Part shown: in pieces, positions 21,283-32,998 of the stretch
Layout of the letters: each line of letters opens with the position of its first letter
Numbering within the stretch: the first letter of the stretch is position 1
Origin: Saccoglossus kowalevskii
Taxonomy: Eukaryota > Hemichordata > Enteropneusta > Harrimaniidae
Direction: 5' to 3'
Assembly: GCF_000003605.2 (NCBI RefSeq)
Contig: NW_003140820.1
Span: forward strand, 376,860 to 415,628
Length of the DNA stretch: 38,769 nt
The notes under the pieces: model-generated
What the model was told of the DNA's origin: nothing
Databases searched by the model: none
What the model saw: the letters and a program-made list of their open reading frames with translations, nothing else
Translations under genes and position numbers: made by a program

Positions 21283-23269
21283 TATTGCCCCTGATTGGAG
21301 GGGGGTTTGTATGTGTTGTATGTGCAAAATTTTATTTTTGCTGGTTGAAAATTGTAACAGGATTGGTGAGAAAGAATAAAAAATTAAATTATAAATCCAC
21401 TATGCTCACAAAACAATGTACAATGTATTGAACTTCTGAGTGAATCAATTTTCATCTTCTATATTCTGGAGCAAATTAGAAACTTTTTGTTTTTGCGATG
21501 TTTTTTTTTAAGCTGTGTGCTGAACACAACGTATAGAAGTCAAACAGCCAAGCTGCTTGTAATAATAGGTGCAGAAAACCTACCCAACTGTTATTGTACT
21601 GTGATTAAACTTTCATAAGCATGCACCTCCTGAGAGGGCAACTTGAATCAAGGACACGCATACATCAGTACACCCTGCGTTGGCCCCTAGAATGTCTTGA
21701 TATGAATCCTATTTAGTTAAAATTCACTGCAAGACATTATGCTTGATATGCAAGAGATAACGCCCGCCCGTCGCAGATAGTGAAATTCAGCTGGGCTCCA
21801 TGCTAGTGCTTATGCACTCTGACAGACAGAAGTTGTATACACTTGGTTCTCCCATGTTAATACATTGTAATATATTGACAGACTCTGTATGCAGGCACAA
21901 TTGGCTTTCACCCGGCTCTATTGAAATGTACAAGAATTTTCCTATTGATCGACTTGTCCCTTCTTCTGGTGTTGTGTGGTGACTGTGTATACATGTCCAC
22001 CCTAAACAAGGGCCTTGGCGTAGTTCTTTACCGGGTCATGCATGCATCTGTTATAAGCATGTACATTTCTTGTTATATCAATGAGCATGACCAGAATATT
22101 ATTTTTCTCTCTCTTGTTGCCTTCTTCTGCACGTGCACAATACCACGGATATGCAGTAATTTGATTCACTACAAAAGAACTTGTGACAATATACAACTAC
22201 TGGTATAAAAGTGAAATATTAAGCGGTTTGTCGTATATACCGTTAAGTGGTGAAATAGTCATTCTTCTGCAAGTTATAATAGCCCGCCCAATGTCTGTTT
22301 TTTTTTTTTTTTAAATCATCTACTAGGAGCCTGAGATCATAATCTGCCTTGTATATGTGGTTAATTATAATGGTACATATTTGTGGAAAGCCTCGTTGGT
22401 GCTTTTTTAATGGATGTATATTTTTCGTTTCAAGATGTTGTAGTTTTCTTTGTTTGCTGATTGAAAAGCATCACAAAGCTTGTTCCTTGTAATGGATACA
22501 GCAATGTTTACTTGTGTACCTTGCATGCGGCTTACTGCTTATTCAAGTCATTGTCCTTGTAACTCAGAGACTAGCATTGTGTGTGCTGTGCAGAATATGC
22601 AGACCGACCTGATTTTCTAGCTTGTAATGTATGCAAAAACTGATGCATATTTTGTTGCTAGGCTACCATTTGACTAATAATGTTGATTTCTGATGTGTTT
22701 GTGATTTGTTATATTTCAAGATGCGCGATTAATCACGTAGAAGCATTATATGAAACGTTCATAAAACACAAGAAACTTCTTTTGTCCATGCAATATCATC
22801 TTTTGTCTTCTGCGAGGCAGTGGTAAACGAATAATTTTGCACCCCTTCCCCCATTCCTACTAAAACTGTTTATTAATGTAAATTGTAATATAAGGTAAAA
22901 TAACTTGATGTCAACTATTAAATTTTTAATATCATCCTGGGGTATAACATCATAGATAAAGTCAAAACATTTTTTTTTTTTTACTTCCTTGAGGTATATA
23001 ACAGATTACATGTATGTTGTCAGCCATTTTGAACGTTGATAAGAGCGTAGCTTTTAAAAAAAAAAGTTGTTTGTGTGACAGATAAAATGTTTTTGTGCAA
23101 TAAAACGAGTCTTGATTAACCAGCATACTTGCACGCACACTCGTACGTGCATAGATTCCCCTTGACTCTGAAATGCAATTTGCTTGGTTGTCTCCAGTGT
23201 CTGATCGGTTAATGGCACGTTATGACAGATGTCCATCAACCGCAGCTAGCCTATTACCATCTCTATTAT

Positions 23270-23539
23270 NNNNNNNNNNNNNNNNNNNNNNNNNNNNNNN
23301 NNNNNNNNNNNNNNNNNNNNNNNNNNNNNNNNNNNNNNNNNNNNNNNNNNNNNNNNNNNNNNNNNNNNNNNNNNNNNNNNNNNNNNNNNNNNNNNNNNNN
23401 NNNNNNNNNNNNNNNNNNNNNNNNNNNNNNNNNNNNNNNNNNNNNNNNNNNNNNNNNNNNNNNNNNNNNNNNNNNNNNNNNNNNNNNNNNNNNNNNNNNN
23501 NNNNNNNNNNNNNNNNNNNNNNNNNNNNNNNNNNNNNNN
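23270..23539. other. Assembly gap (270 N)
   Basis: An unbroken run of N. Open frames crossing it are artefacts. A short exon could in principle lie here. Confidence 1.
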
Positions 23540-24862
23540 CCCCTTTTTCCTCATTTCACCTTTATTTAGTAGACGTTATTGTTGTGATAATTTTTTTTCT
23601 CTGGCTGGTATTCAGAGTCTCCAAGGGTTAGTTAGGCTCGCACTGTCAAAATTGTAATCATCATGTTTAGTGGCCTTCATAAGGTATTAACAGATCATGT
23701 ATATTATGGGTTGTTTGATATAAAAAAAGGAGGGGGTGGAGGTTGGGCTTCCTCTCCCAAGTTTGATTGGTTTTCTGATGTATAATTGCCCAAGTACAGA
23801 CTGATATCACTTAGTTGATGCAATACTCTGGTCTGTTTAAGTTGAATAGTAATTGAATAACAACTGTTATTGTATTTATTAATATTATCGATCTACAGAG
23901 CTTCATGTAGATACATGTGACAATTATGTGTTGGTGAGTCAATATACTGTCATGAAAATTGGATTAGCTTCTGTGTTATTTTTTCATATCTCAAATTTTT
24001 GCTCAATGACATGAAAAAGTTTCATTAGTATATACGAATTAATAATTATATATCGCTATTGAATCATAATAATTATTAAAATGTTTTAAAAATTTGATAT
24101 ATGATTTAAAATTGAGTTTTCAGTACGATAAGTTTATCTCCCATAATGCATTGCATGTAACATGCTCAGTAGTGACATACATGTATTTGAATTAGATTGA
24201 AGAAAAATGTAATTTTATGCCATACTTGTCAGTTTGCTGATCTCCTCTTTGTGTGTTGGTGCTTGTATAGATCATTACTGTTGTATCCCAGATGCTTCAT
24301 CCCTACACGCCTCCTGCAAGTTTTATTCAATCACAGTCGTAAAGGGTCAACATAGGGTGGATTTGTAAAAAAAATCTGCTTCAAATTTTCAACTTGCAAA
24401 CAATCTTATAAAGGAAAGCCGAAAGAAATGTTTACAGCAAGACCTTGAATGAAAAATTGCAGGTAAAAGTGGAAGATGATTTTCTGCCAACCCCCCTCCA
24501 TTTTTTTAATGGTTAACCCTAATTTGTTTAGACTGAAATAAATTATCATGCAATGAACTGTATTGGAAGGAGATTGTTTGTTCTTTGATATTGGTAGCTA
24601 AGCACTGGTTGTTAATATTAGACTTGAAACACCTCTAGGTGTGACTTCATTTAACCCGTATGGCTTTTCTACTGCTGGAACAGAAGAATATTAACAATTT
24701 TGCATTTGATGTGGGTTGGGTAGGGTAGAAGGTATCTTGTAATTAATGCTGACAATGTTTGTGACATTAGTCACTTTGTGTGTCAGGGCTAAGAATTTTC
24801 TTATGATGCACGGAAATATTCACTGATAATTAGTACAAGTACTAAAGTTTCCGGAAATGTAT

Positions 24863-25074
24863 TACTGTAGAATACTTTATTTTCGCTTGGAATTTATTTT
24901 CGCTAATTTCGCTGAAGGGATGACTCCGTGAAAATAAACTCCAGCGAATATACTTTTTTTCCTATATTTCACATTAAACTCTTCAGAAATCAGTGAAAAT
25001 AAATTCCATACAAAACGCCCAATAAGCCTTTTCAGCGAAAATTAATTCCAGCGAAAATAAAATATTCTACAGTA
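24863..25074 (+). mobile_element. Palindromic MITE, family 1
   Basis: Begins TACTGTAGAATACTTTATT and ends AAATATTCTACAGTA. It is the longest copy (212 bp) and closely resembles 21096-21282 in the same orientation, with a small internal duplication of TTTTCGCT. Both terminal inverted repeats are well preserved. Confidence 0.82.
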
Positions 25075-25782
25075 TATTAATTTGACTTCTCCACATAATG
25101 TGTGCTTCAATAACTTCTGTAAGCATGTTAGCTGTAATTTGAAGGGTTGTTGAGTGAGTAAGGCTATTATTAAAACTTTATCACTTAATATTTAACATTC
25201 AGTGTTTTATGAATGGAACAATTTTACATTTGATTGATGACATGTTGTTTACAAATGTGTAACTTGTTCGTGAAATCCTGATTAATACCAATCAAAGTGA
25301 AAATCTTGGAATCGATGCAAATGAATGAAATTTGATTGTTTTAAAAATACCCGCATGGACATGTTAATTGCGATTCTGCTGTGCATTTCATCCTGCATCA
25401 CTAGCTATATTTGCATAACGAAGTGTCTCAATAATGTGTGCTTCGCATTCTATATTATTCATATTTCTCTTTAGCATTCAGGTATTGTGGTCAAGATGTT
25501 CTTAGCGTGAGAGCAAATTTCCAACTCATTTCCTCCACAGTTCAAGTCTGGCTACCCTGGCAGACAAATTTCTCATTTCAATATTAGAATAAAACACACG
25601 ATACCGACCCTCCTCAAGCCTACGTCACATTTAAAAAAAAAATGACAGTCGGATCAGCTCGTCAGAATATTTGATTGCAGTTCAGGAAATAAGTAGCTAT
25701 ATTGTATTAGTATTTGGGTTGAATTATGTCTGAACAGCTGGTAGGAACTGTCAAAAAAGGCTGTATGAATTCCCTAGCTTTT

Positions 25783-25802
25783 GCTGGCTGGCTGGCTGGC
25801 TG
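25783..25802. repeat. GCTG microsatellite, five units
   Basis: Five perfect tandem GCTG units, a simple tetranucleotide repeat within the intron. Confidence 0.95.
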
Positions 25803-28128
25803 GTATTTGATATTCTTGGGGCCTTAGATGGGATATTTCAAAGAGCTCTTTTGTAAATAAATTAATATTTCATAGAGGTGTTTAAAAAAAAACTGCATGG
25901 GGAATTCATCAATTGTCTTAGAAAGATAAGAGATTCACAGCTTGTTAATTAGTAGATCTAAGATCCAATTAACCTACTTTGCAAGAACTATTGTGAATAG
26001 ATAAAAAGGGGAAAACATATTTATAGGAGTAGAAAATATGAACCAGAAATGCAGTTTGATGATCAGCCAATTTATTTTTATTAGAAGATTCTTGATTGTG
26101 TGCATTTTAATAGGAAGTGAACAGTTTATGACCTTGATTCAATCCTACCTCCCTCGTCTTGAATGGTTTCTTCCTGTGTAATAGAACTTGTGAAGATATT
26201 TCTCATTTTCTCTGATCTAGAATAATTTAGTTTGTATTAACTTTGTATTAAATTTTTGCATGTAGAAGGCTGGGATAGGATAATAATTGTGGATATATTA
26301 TAAACAATTTTTGTTTTAAAAAAGATTGAATTTCGCAAGTCTGCAAATCCCAAATTTGGTTGCTATGGGTTTTAGTTATTTGTGCTGTTTTTCCCCTACC
26401 TGAAGGAACCAGGTAACTTGTCACAACTTCAACTCTAAAGTTTTACCAGTGTCTCGCCAAATTTGTCTGAATTTTGAAGTAGTCCATAGATTCAATAAAC
26501 TATTAGCAATTGAATCTCCTCAGTGAATACTTTTTGCGGATCATTTTGAATTACCTGGGTGTGTTTATATTGAATAAGAACTACTGACAATAACACCGTC
26601 CTTGACACTATTGCTTAATAAGATATATCTAAGTCTAACACAAAATTGATTCAACCAGGCTGTCTTCTTATCCTTATTTCAACCCACTGGGTGGTAGAAT
26701 TATTACCAATTCCTGATGGTATCCTGGAAGTTTTAATCCATGCCATATGGTTTACATAATTATGGACTAGACCATTCTATTGTAGGGAGGTTCTAGGAAA
26801 CTTTCATTGGAGGTGCAATTCAATTCTAGTTTTAACATCCACTTTTGTGTTCTTTTAACAAATTTGATGAGTACCTGTAGGAAATAGGAATTATCAAATA
26901 AATTGTAAAGAAATATAGAATAATCGTTGTACCAATATTTAGAAGGAACAAAAATTATGAAGTTACAGGGTTATAACCCTCAGGCCGAATTTCTCCAGTC
27001 ATATAGTTGAACATTTTACAAATTTTATTCACATTTGTTTACGATTGGAAAGATTATTCAGGTTTAAATTGACAAGTGTTGAACATTGACTTAACAACCA
27101 AGTTGTTTAAAAAGCTAATTTCTGTTGAAACTTTTTTACTCATTGTCTTTATATGGCTTTATGTCATGTGGTTCTCTTCCATGTTGAGTGATAAGGTGTG
27201 GAATTAAATCATTCAATTCTTACACACCAGATGTTGGATTAATTGTGTTTGTTGTGGATTACACTCCACTCATAATCTAATAATTAAATTAGATTAGCTA
27301 CTTCCTGTTTGTATAAAATCTGTTTATTTGTTCTCTCTTATCATTGTGTGTGTCTGTATATGAATGCCACACTTAGCCCACCTGTAGTGAAACCATTTGT
27401 ATAATCAATCAATTTTGAATGGAAATCACATGTATTGATTTCTGAATAGCCTTGAAGGGTTATTCATGGATACACTCCTTGCTGGTTGGCAATGTTTTTG
27501 TCAGGAAAAATGGATTTTAATCTGTGAGCAAATCGTGACCTCTCTGACCTTTCAAGGTTTGCTTTCACTTAAGAGGTAACCACTGAATTAATCAACTGTG
27601 ATTGCTGGGTTTTGTCTAATACTTGACCCACTTATGGATGGAACCTGGGAATATGCGTTACTGGAACAGGACAGTACAGTCTTAATTTAATTTTAATGAA
27701 TCCTTGTTTCTGAAGGAAGTATCCGCCCCTACCATAGTGCTGTAGCACACTGAGTTGTTCTCTCAATTTGAAATGAAATTTGCATATAATTAGTGTAACA
27801 AATTAGTCTTTATTTTGATATTTGAGTATCTAAATAATTTGGCAAAATCTATAGTTTGAACTTCATAGAATGGTGAGACGATAAAACAAAATTTTATTAA
27901 AATCGCCTTGACATCTACATATGCAATAAACGACACGAGGAAAATCTTTTATCATTTTTTTAAAAGCACTATGGAAAATGGGCATGGTTGGTCAGTGACG
28001 CTTCTGATGCCTCTTACGTTTCAACCAATAGAAACATGTGTGTGGGGGTATTAAAAGTAGATGGGTGGGTGTTCCACCTACATTCCTGATGTAGATCAGT
28101 GCATGGTACTAAGGCAAAAGCACAAGTG

Positions 28129-28265
28129 TACTGTAAATGCATTAATGTTTCACTGGGTTGTAATATTGCTGATAAGTGAAATCTGCTAAATTTTAATAAG
28201 ATTAAGATTATTTCACTGGAGATCCATAAATTCAAAACCCAGTGAATATGTGCTTAAAACAAAAC
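28129..28265. mobile_element. MITE-like element with inverted repeat ends
   Basis: TTCACTGGGTT at 28149-28159 is matched exactly by AACCCAGTGAA at 28236-28246. On the left this extends into TACTGTAAATGCATTAAT, resembling the terminal repeats of other MITEs in this intron. The right arm is less complete. Outer boundaries are estimates. Confidence 0.5.
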
Positions 28266-28868
28266 ATTGAAATGACATCTCAGAAAAATTAATGATTTTA
28301 CAGCAGGTACAGCTGGATGATGTCATACTATTACAATCTGACAACACTCGCTCTTGTTGTCTTTAGTAAATACACTAGCTCGGTAGAACGTCGGTTACCA
28401 CACAGAACTATATTGTCGTCGTCTTGTTAGTAAATGTTGTTCTCCAAATATGGTCATAAAGGGCCGTGGATGACTGATGCATATTGTTTTACAAAGCGTA
28501 GCAATGCATGGCAATATGTGCTACATGACGATTGATAAAACGAATGGATGCTTTACTCCCCAGACTGCCTACAGACGCAACTCCCTCGCATAAAAATCTT
28601 AATATGTTGACATTTGTATATTATTGACTCGCCTGAATTATCACTATGCCATGAATCAACTAAACTTTAAAACAATGTATCGAAAAACTCATTTTGATTA
28701 CTGTTGAGTTTCCTCCAACTATCCCCAACGGTATTCAACAGTAAAATCAATTTGATCATGCAGAATACTATTCATTCTCGATTGCATTAATATGCTTCTT
28801 CCAATCACGACTTTATTTGTTCATAATGTTACACCCAATTCTATGATTGATTCATTGTTATGTCTTTG

Positions 28869-29053
28869 TACTGTGAAATGCTTAATTTTTGCCGCTGTTA
28901 TTATTGTACACTTATACAATGATAGCTTTGTGGCGGTCGTATACATTTTGTGGTAGTTACTGCAACTATCTGTTTTATTTAAAGATGCCAATGAAATGTT
29001 TGTTGCTACTAAATTTCACGTTTTGACTTACAAAATTAAAGCATTCCACAGTG
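28869..29053. mobile_element. MITE related to family 1
   Basis: Begins TACTGTGAAATGCTTAATTT and ends AATTAAAGCATTCCACAGTG, terminal inverted repeats of about 21 bp with few mismatches. The outermost bases (TACTGTG) match family 1, but the rest of the end and the interior differ. It is about 185 bp with no coding capacity. A separate family sharing the same transposase source is an inference. Confidence 0.65.
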
Positions 29054-30124
29054 CTTGAGATATATTTAAGACTAGACACAAATTTATTGTTGTCAATTTT
29101 AATATTAATAATTACATAATTATTTGCCATCAAATTTAATTGTTGTATAAAATATATTATGTGTTTGAAATATTTTAGATTATATCTCTGAATTAATGTG
29201 GGTAATTACATCTCCGTGGTATTCTGATATTTGTCGTGGATGATATCGATTTAACAATCAATACCTGAACATGGAAATTAAGTACTATAGTCTTTCATTG
29301 ATGTGCTTCCTTTAATTGACAACCAGCGTCTAGAACATATCTGAAAAAGATTAATTAAATAATGGAAATAGCCTGTCAGTTTATGAATAATGCTAATGCT
29401 GTCAAGTCAAGGAAGTTCTCAACGACAGTTTTCAAATATATATACGCCGACAGTACCAGGTTTAAATTAGTACATGTCTGTATCGAATGGGAGTCATTTT
29501 TATGCGATGTTTTTTTATTTTTTAAGTGAGACTTATTACTGTGGACATTATTTTGATATTAACATGATTGAGCAGGGAGTTGCTTTACTTGGATTTGCAT
29601 TTAAATTCTGCTGGGATTCATTAAAAATGTCCTAAGGCAGCTGCTTTTAGATGCCTCGTCAATGCAAGAAATCAACGAGTACGATCAATATCCTGTGCTG
29701 TGTTGTTACTTCCTCTTTTGAAGTTCATTGTGATGGGCAAGTGTCGGTTGTTTTGTGGTGGTACATCTGCCAGAAGTAGTGAGGTCATCATTGGAATGCA
29801 AGTTGTATTATTTTAATGTTATTACATATTCACGCATATTATGGGTTTTCCGTGAAAACATAATTTAGTACAGCATATGACTGGAAATGGCATGAGTGGA
29901 ACAGTCATACTTGCTGTATAAGCTACATCGAAAGTACATCCACATTCTTTTATGCCCTGGTAGGACAATTTATATTTAAAAAATCGGTTTGCGTTGGGTT
30001 TACCTTAAAATAAATGCACATTTCAGATTTGCATATACTGATGTTACAAAAGTAGCCTATGCGATAAAAGCACACACAAGTAAAAATTGCATTTACTACA
30101 TACTAAAACGTGACTTATTTTTAC

Positions 30125-30366
30125 CATATTTGCTCTATTAGTAGCACATGTGCTTATATAAGCAACAAAGGTATTTCTATGGTCAAAATAAGTAATATTT
30201 TAAAGCGTTTGGGTCGACGCCTGTGCATGCGCGGGAAATTAGTCCCAATCAACAATAACAACACGCACTAAAAATGCAAAGACTCATGGGTAGACGCTTG
30301 TTTGTAAACAATGACGCGCTATGGCCATCTGACGCATGTGCAGGTAACGACTCCCCGCTTTAATCA
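30125..30366 (+). repeat. Dispersed repeat containing the ACCATATTTGCTC word and the segment shared with 7078-7170
   Basis: The left part carries ACCATATTTGCTCTATTAGT, shared with 18111. The right part (30219-30362) is the longer, less damaged version of the segment at 7078-7170. Its ends are roughly inverted relative to each other: CCTGTGCATGCG near 30220 against GCATGTGCAGG near 30334. It is locally GC- and CpG-rich. Whether these two parts form one element is not certain. Confidence 0.55.
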
Positions 30367-30413
30367 TTTAGCATAAAATTACTAGTTTTTATCATTCTTT
30401 TACATTAGCACAT

Positions 30414-31093
30414 TCTCTACTAAAAGAGCTAATATGGTAGGCTTCTGTGGTAGGCTCCTGTATGAGAAGTGCTGCTAAAAAAACAAATACCGTATTATGT
30501 ATACTTGAGCCATCATGCTTTGTAATCCTTGCGCTGATTTTAAGGGGCACCAAGAAAGGAAAAACAAGCAGCCTCTCGGCTGAGATAGCTCCGCTGTTAG
30601 CAATGCACATTTCAATTAAAGAACAGAAGATATCATTAGAAAATGAACAATATGTATAGTATCAAAGCAATGGGACTTGCTGTTTTCAACAAGAATTCAA
30701 AAATATCATTTTTCACCATAAATGACAAAAATATTCACCAAAATTAGAGAATTAAAGATATCATTACAAAATGAACAAATCTGAGAGAGGTCCACATGTA
30801 GTACCTATATATGTAATATCAAAGCAATTGGACTTGCAATTTTTAACAAGAAGTCGAAAATATCACTTTTTACCAAAAATGACAAAAATATTCACCAAAA
30901 TTAGAGAATTGAAGATATCATCATGAAATGAACAAATCTGAGAGAGGTCTACCCAAGGTACATATACACCAAGTATCAAAACATTCACGCTTGTAGTTTT
31001 CAAGAAGTCGAAAAAGTAAAACATTGACACGGACGACGACGGACAATCACTCGTATGATAAGCTCCGCTTGACAAAGTCGACAGCGGAGCTAA
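30414..31093 (+). mobile_element. Helitron-like non-autonomous element with internal tandem repeats
   Basis: The left end reads TCTCTACTA, a typical Helitron 5' terminus. The right end has a 9-bp hairpin, AGCTCCGCT at 31061-31069 against AGCGGAGCT at 31083-31091, overlapping a final CTAA followed by T, as in the hairpin-plus-CTRR 3' end of Helitrons. Between them lie a unique stretch and a 157-bp tandem array. This matches non-autonomous Helitrons described from bivalves, which often carry internal tandem repeats. The hairpin lies closer to CTAA than usual and the 5' flanking base is T, so the call is tentative. Open frames at 30392-30610 and 30863-31075 fall inside and are not genes. Confidence 0.5.
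30627..31020 (+). repeat. 157-bp tandem repeat inside the Helitron-like element, about 2.5 units
   Basis: ATCAAA(G/A)CA(A/T) words occur at 30661, 30818 and 30975, exactly 157 bases apart each time. AGATATCAT...ATGAACAA and AATATTCACCAAAATTAGAG recur between them. The first unit is partial and the last is cut off after about 45 bases by the terminal segment with GACGGACAATCACTCG. Confidence 0.9.
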
Positions 31094-31958
31094 TAAAAAC
31101 CAGCATTTATGAAAATGAATATTACTACCACGAACTTTAGGTAAAAGAAAAAACAGTCAGTCCCTTGCATTGCACCTTGGCATTATCCTGCATATCTCTT
31201 TAACAATATAATACATTAAGTTCTTTGCTTTGATCGAATACTTGGTAATTGAGGAGCATGTTGAGAGGAGTCGGTGGCTGTCAATATATTAGCTTAAAAT
31301 GCTGCTTAGAACTGCCTGGAGTAGAATTGTGCATGTTTTGGCGTATTGTAGAGTGAAATACAGCCAGTGCAATGTAAACTTCTGAAAAGTAAAAGGCAAA
31401 GTGTTTAGTACTCAATTGTGCAAACATTGTCGTTTTCCAGGACACTGCAAACAAGTTGTGACATACACAACCACCCTTAACTTGTTTTCCCCCTGTTCAC
31501 AGCTATTCAATGAACACATTGACATCTATTTAAGTGAAGCTCAAACTCCTGGCTTGTACCATTTTTCTGTAATTTGGGGGAGGAAGGGGGTGAGACGGAG
31601 GCGAGTGTCTGAGATTCATAAGTTTCCCAATTCACTGAAGTTAGTGTTTTCAAGTGTATGATCAGTTCCCGCAATTGTTCTATGGAATTGTTTGTTTTTA
31701 CTCTGATTGCGATTCAGATCGTCTCCCTAGAAATAAATTAATCAGTTAAGTATGTATACTGGTGAATATACCATACTTTCAATTACATGCTTCTTTTCAA
31801 CCACATGCAAATTAAATGTAATGTAGGATACCCCATCTTGTTTACTCTATTCAAGGGGGAGGTGTCAAACCCAGGGATCATGGAATCCTGGGACACCATT
31901 ATTTGATGTTATTTACATTTTAATCTGTTTTTTTGTTGTCCATTTAAATTGTATCAAG

Positions 31959-32137
31959 TACTGTGAAGTACTTTATTTTCATTTAGAATTTATTTTCACT
32001 ATTTTTGCTAAATTGATGAATCAGTAGAAATGCTATCCATTTAAGATCCCCCTTCTCCTATATTTTACATTCAACTCATCAAAAGTCGGTGAAAATAAAC
32101 TTTATACAAAACAGCCAGAATGAAGTATTTTACAGTA
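31959..32137 (+). mobile_element. Palindromic MITE, family 1, diverged copy
   Basis: Begins TACTGTGAAGTACTTTATTT and ends GAAGTATTTTACAGTA, with interior words AATTTATTTTCAC, CCTATATTTTACATTCAAC and GTGAAAATAAAC in family order. Several internal stretches are missing or drifted. Confidence 0.7.
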
Positions 32138-32789
32138 AGTAAAGTCAGTGTGAGATTCAGCTTAACTGAAGGTTTCCCTTTAAATGATGCATGCAGTTGG
32201 CGTAAGCGGATCAGTGAAACTTAAATTTAGTGTACCGGTACTTTAAACAAATTTGTTTATTTCACTTTAAATTAAAATGGCTCACTTTAAACTAAAATAA
32301 AATCATTCAACTTATTTGAATATAACTGAAATCCTGTCTAAATCATTGTTACCGGTAATAATTTTTGCAAATAAAAATATCAAATTGGTTTCTTTGCAAA
32401 CAATCTTTGGGAATAGATAAATCTCTATAAATGCTTGTCTGACGAGCAACAATAATCCTCTGTAACATCACTAGTGACAGTCTAATAATCGGAAAAACAA
32501 AATCTGAGTTTGTTGTGCCAGTAATCCGGCAGTAGAAGACGAGATGCATCTGCAATAACTTAATAAGTTCAGTTTCACTGGGATCGTAGTGTAGCAAAAT
32601 TACAACTTTACAGAAAGTGAAAAATTACCCTTTCTGTCACATGGGAATTGCCAGCGGAGATGTAGAATAGAGTAATCATAGGCCACTGAGTTTTCAATTT
32701 GATGATTTGCCAGTGGAATAAAAATAAATTCAAATTTAATGCTTTTAATGTAAGGTATATTACAGTTGTTTTGTCAAAAGCGTCTTATA

Positions 32790-32998
32790 TACTGTGGAAT
32801 ACTTTATTTTCGCTGGAATTAAGTTTCGCTGAAAAGACTTTCTGGGCATTTTGTATGAAATTTATTTCTACTGATTTTTTTTTTTTGACGAGTTAAATGG
32901 GAAATATAGGAAAAAAAGTATATTCACTGGATTTTATTTTCATGGAATCATGACTTCAGAGAGAAAAAAGCGAAAATAAAGTAAAGTATTCTACAGTA
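32790..32998 (-). mobile_element. Palindromic MITE, family 1, opposite orientation
   Basis: Begins TACTGTGGAATACTTTATTT and ends AAAGTATTCTACAGTA. The interior order is reversed compared with the other copies: CGCTGAAAAG first, then GAGTTAAATGGGAAATATAG, then TGGATTTTATTTTCATGG. It lies about 650 bp from the copy at 31959 in the opposite sense, so transcripts across both could pair. Confidence 0.78.

Noticed and set aside
23173-23631. Open frames of about 100-150 codons across the N run.
   Set aside because: They are open only because the gap has no stop codons.
25783-25802. GCTG repeat as a possible CRISPR-like or regulatory array.
   Set aside because: It is a plain tetranucleotide microsatellite with no spacers.
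30392-31075. Small open frames on both strands between 30392 and 31075.
   Set aside because: They fall within or overlap the Helitron-like element and its tandem array, and read through non-coding repeat units.
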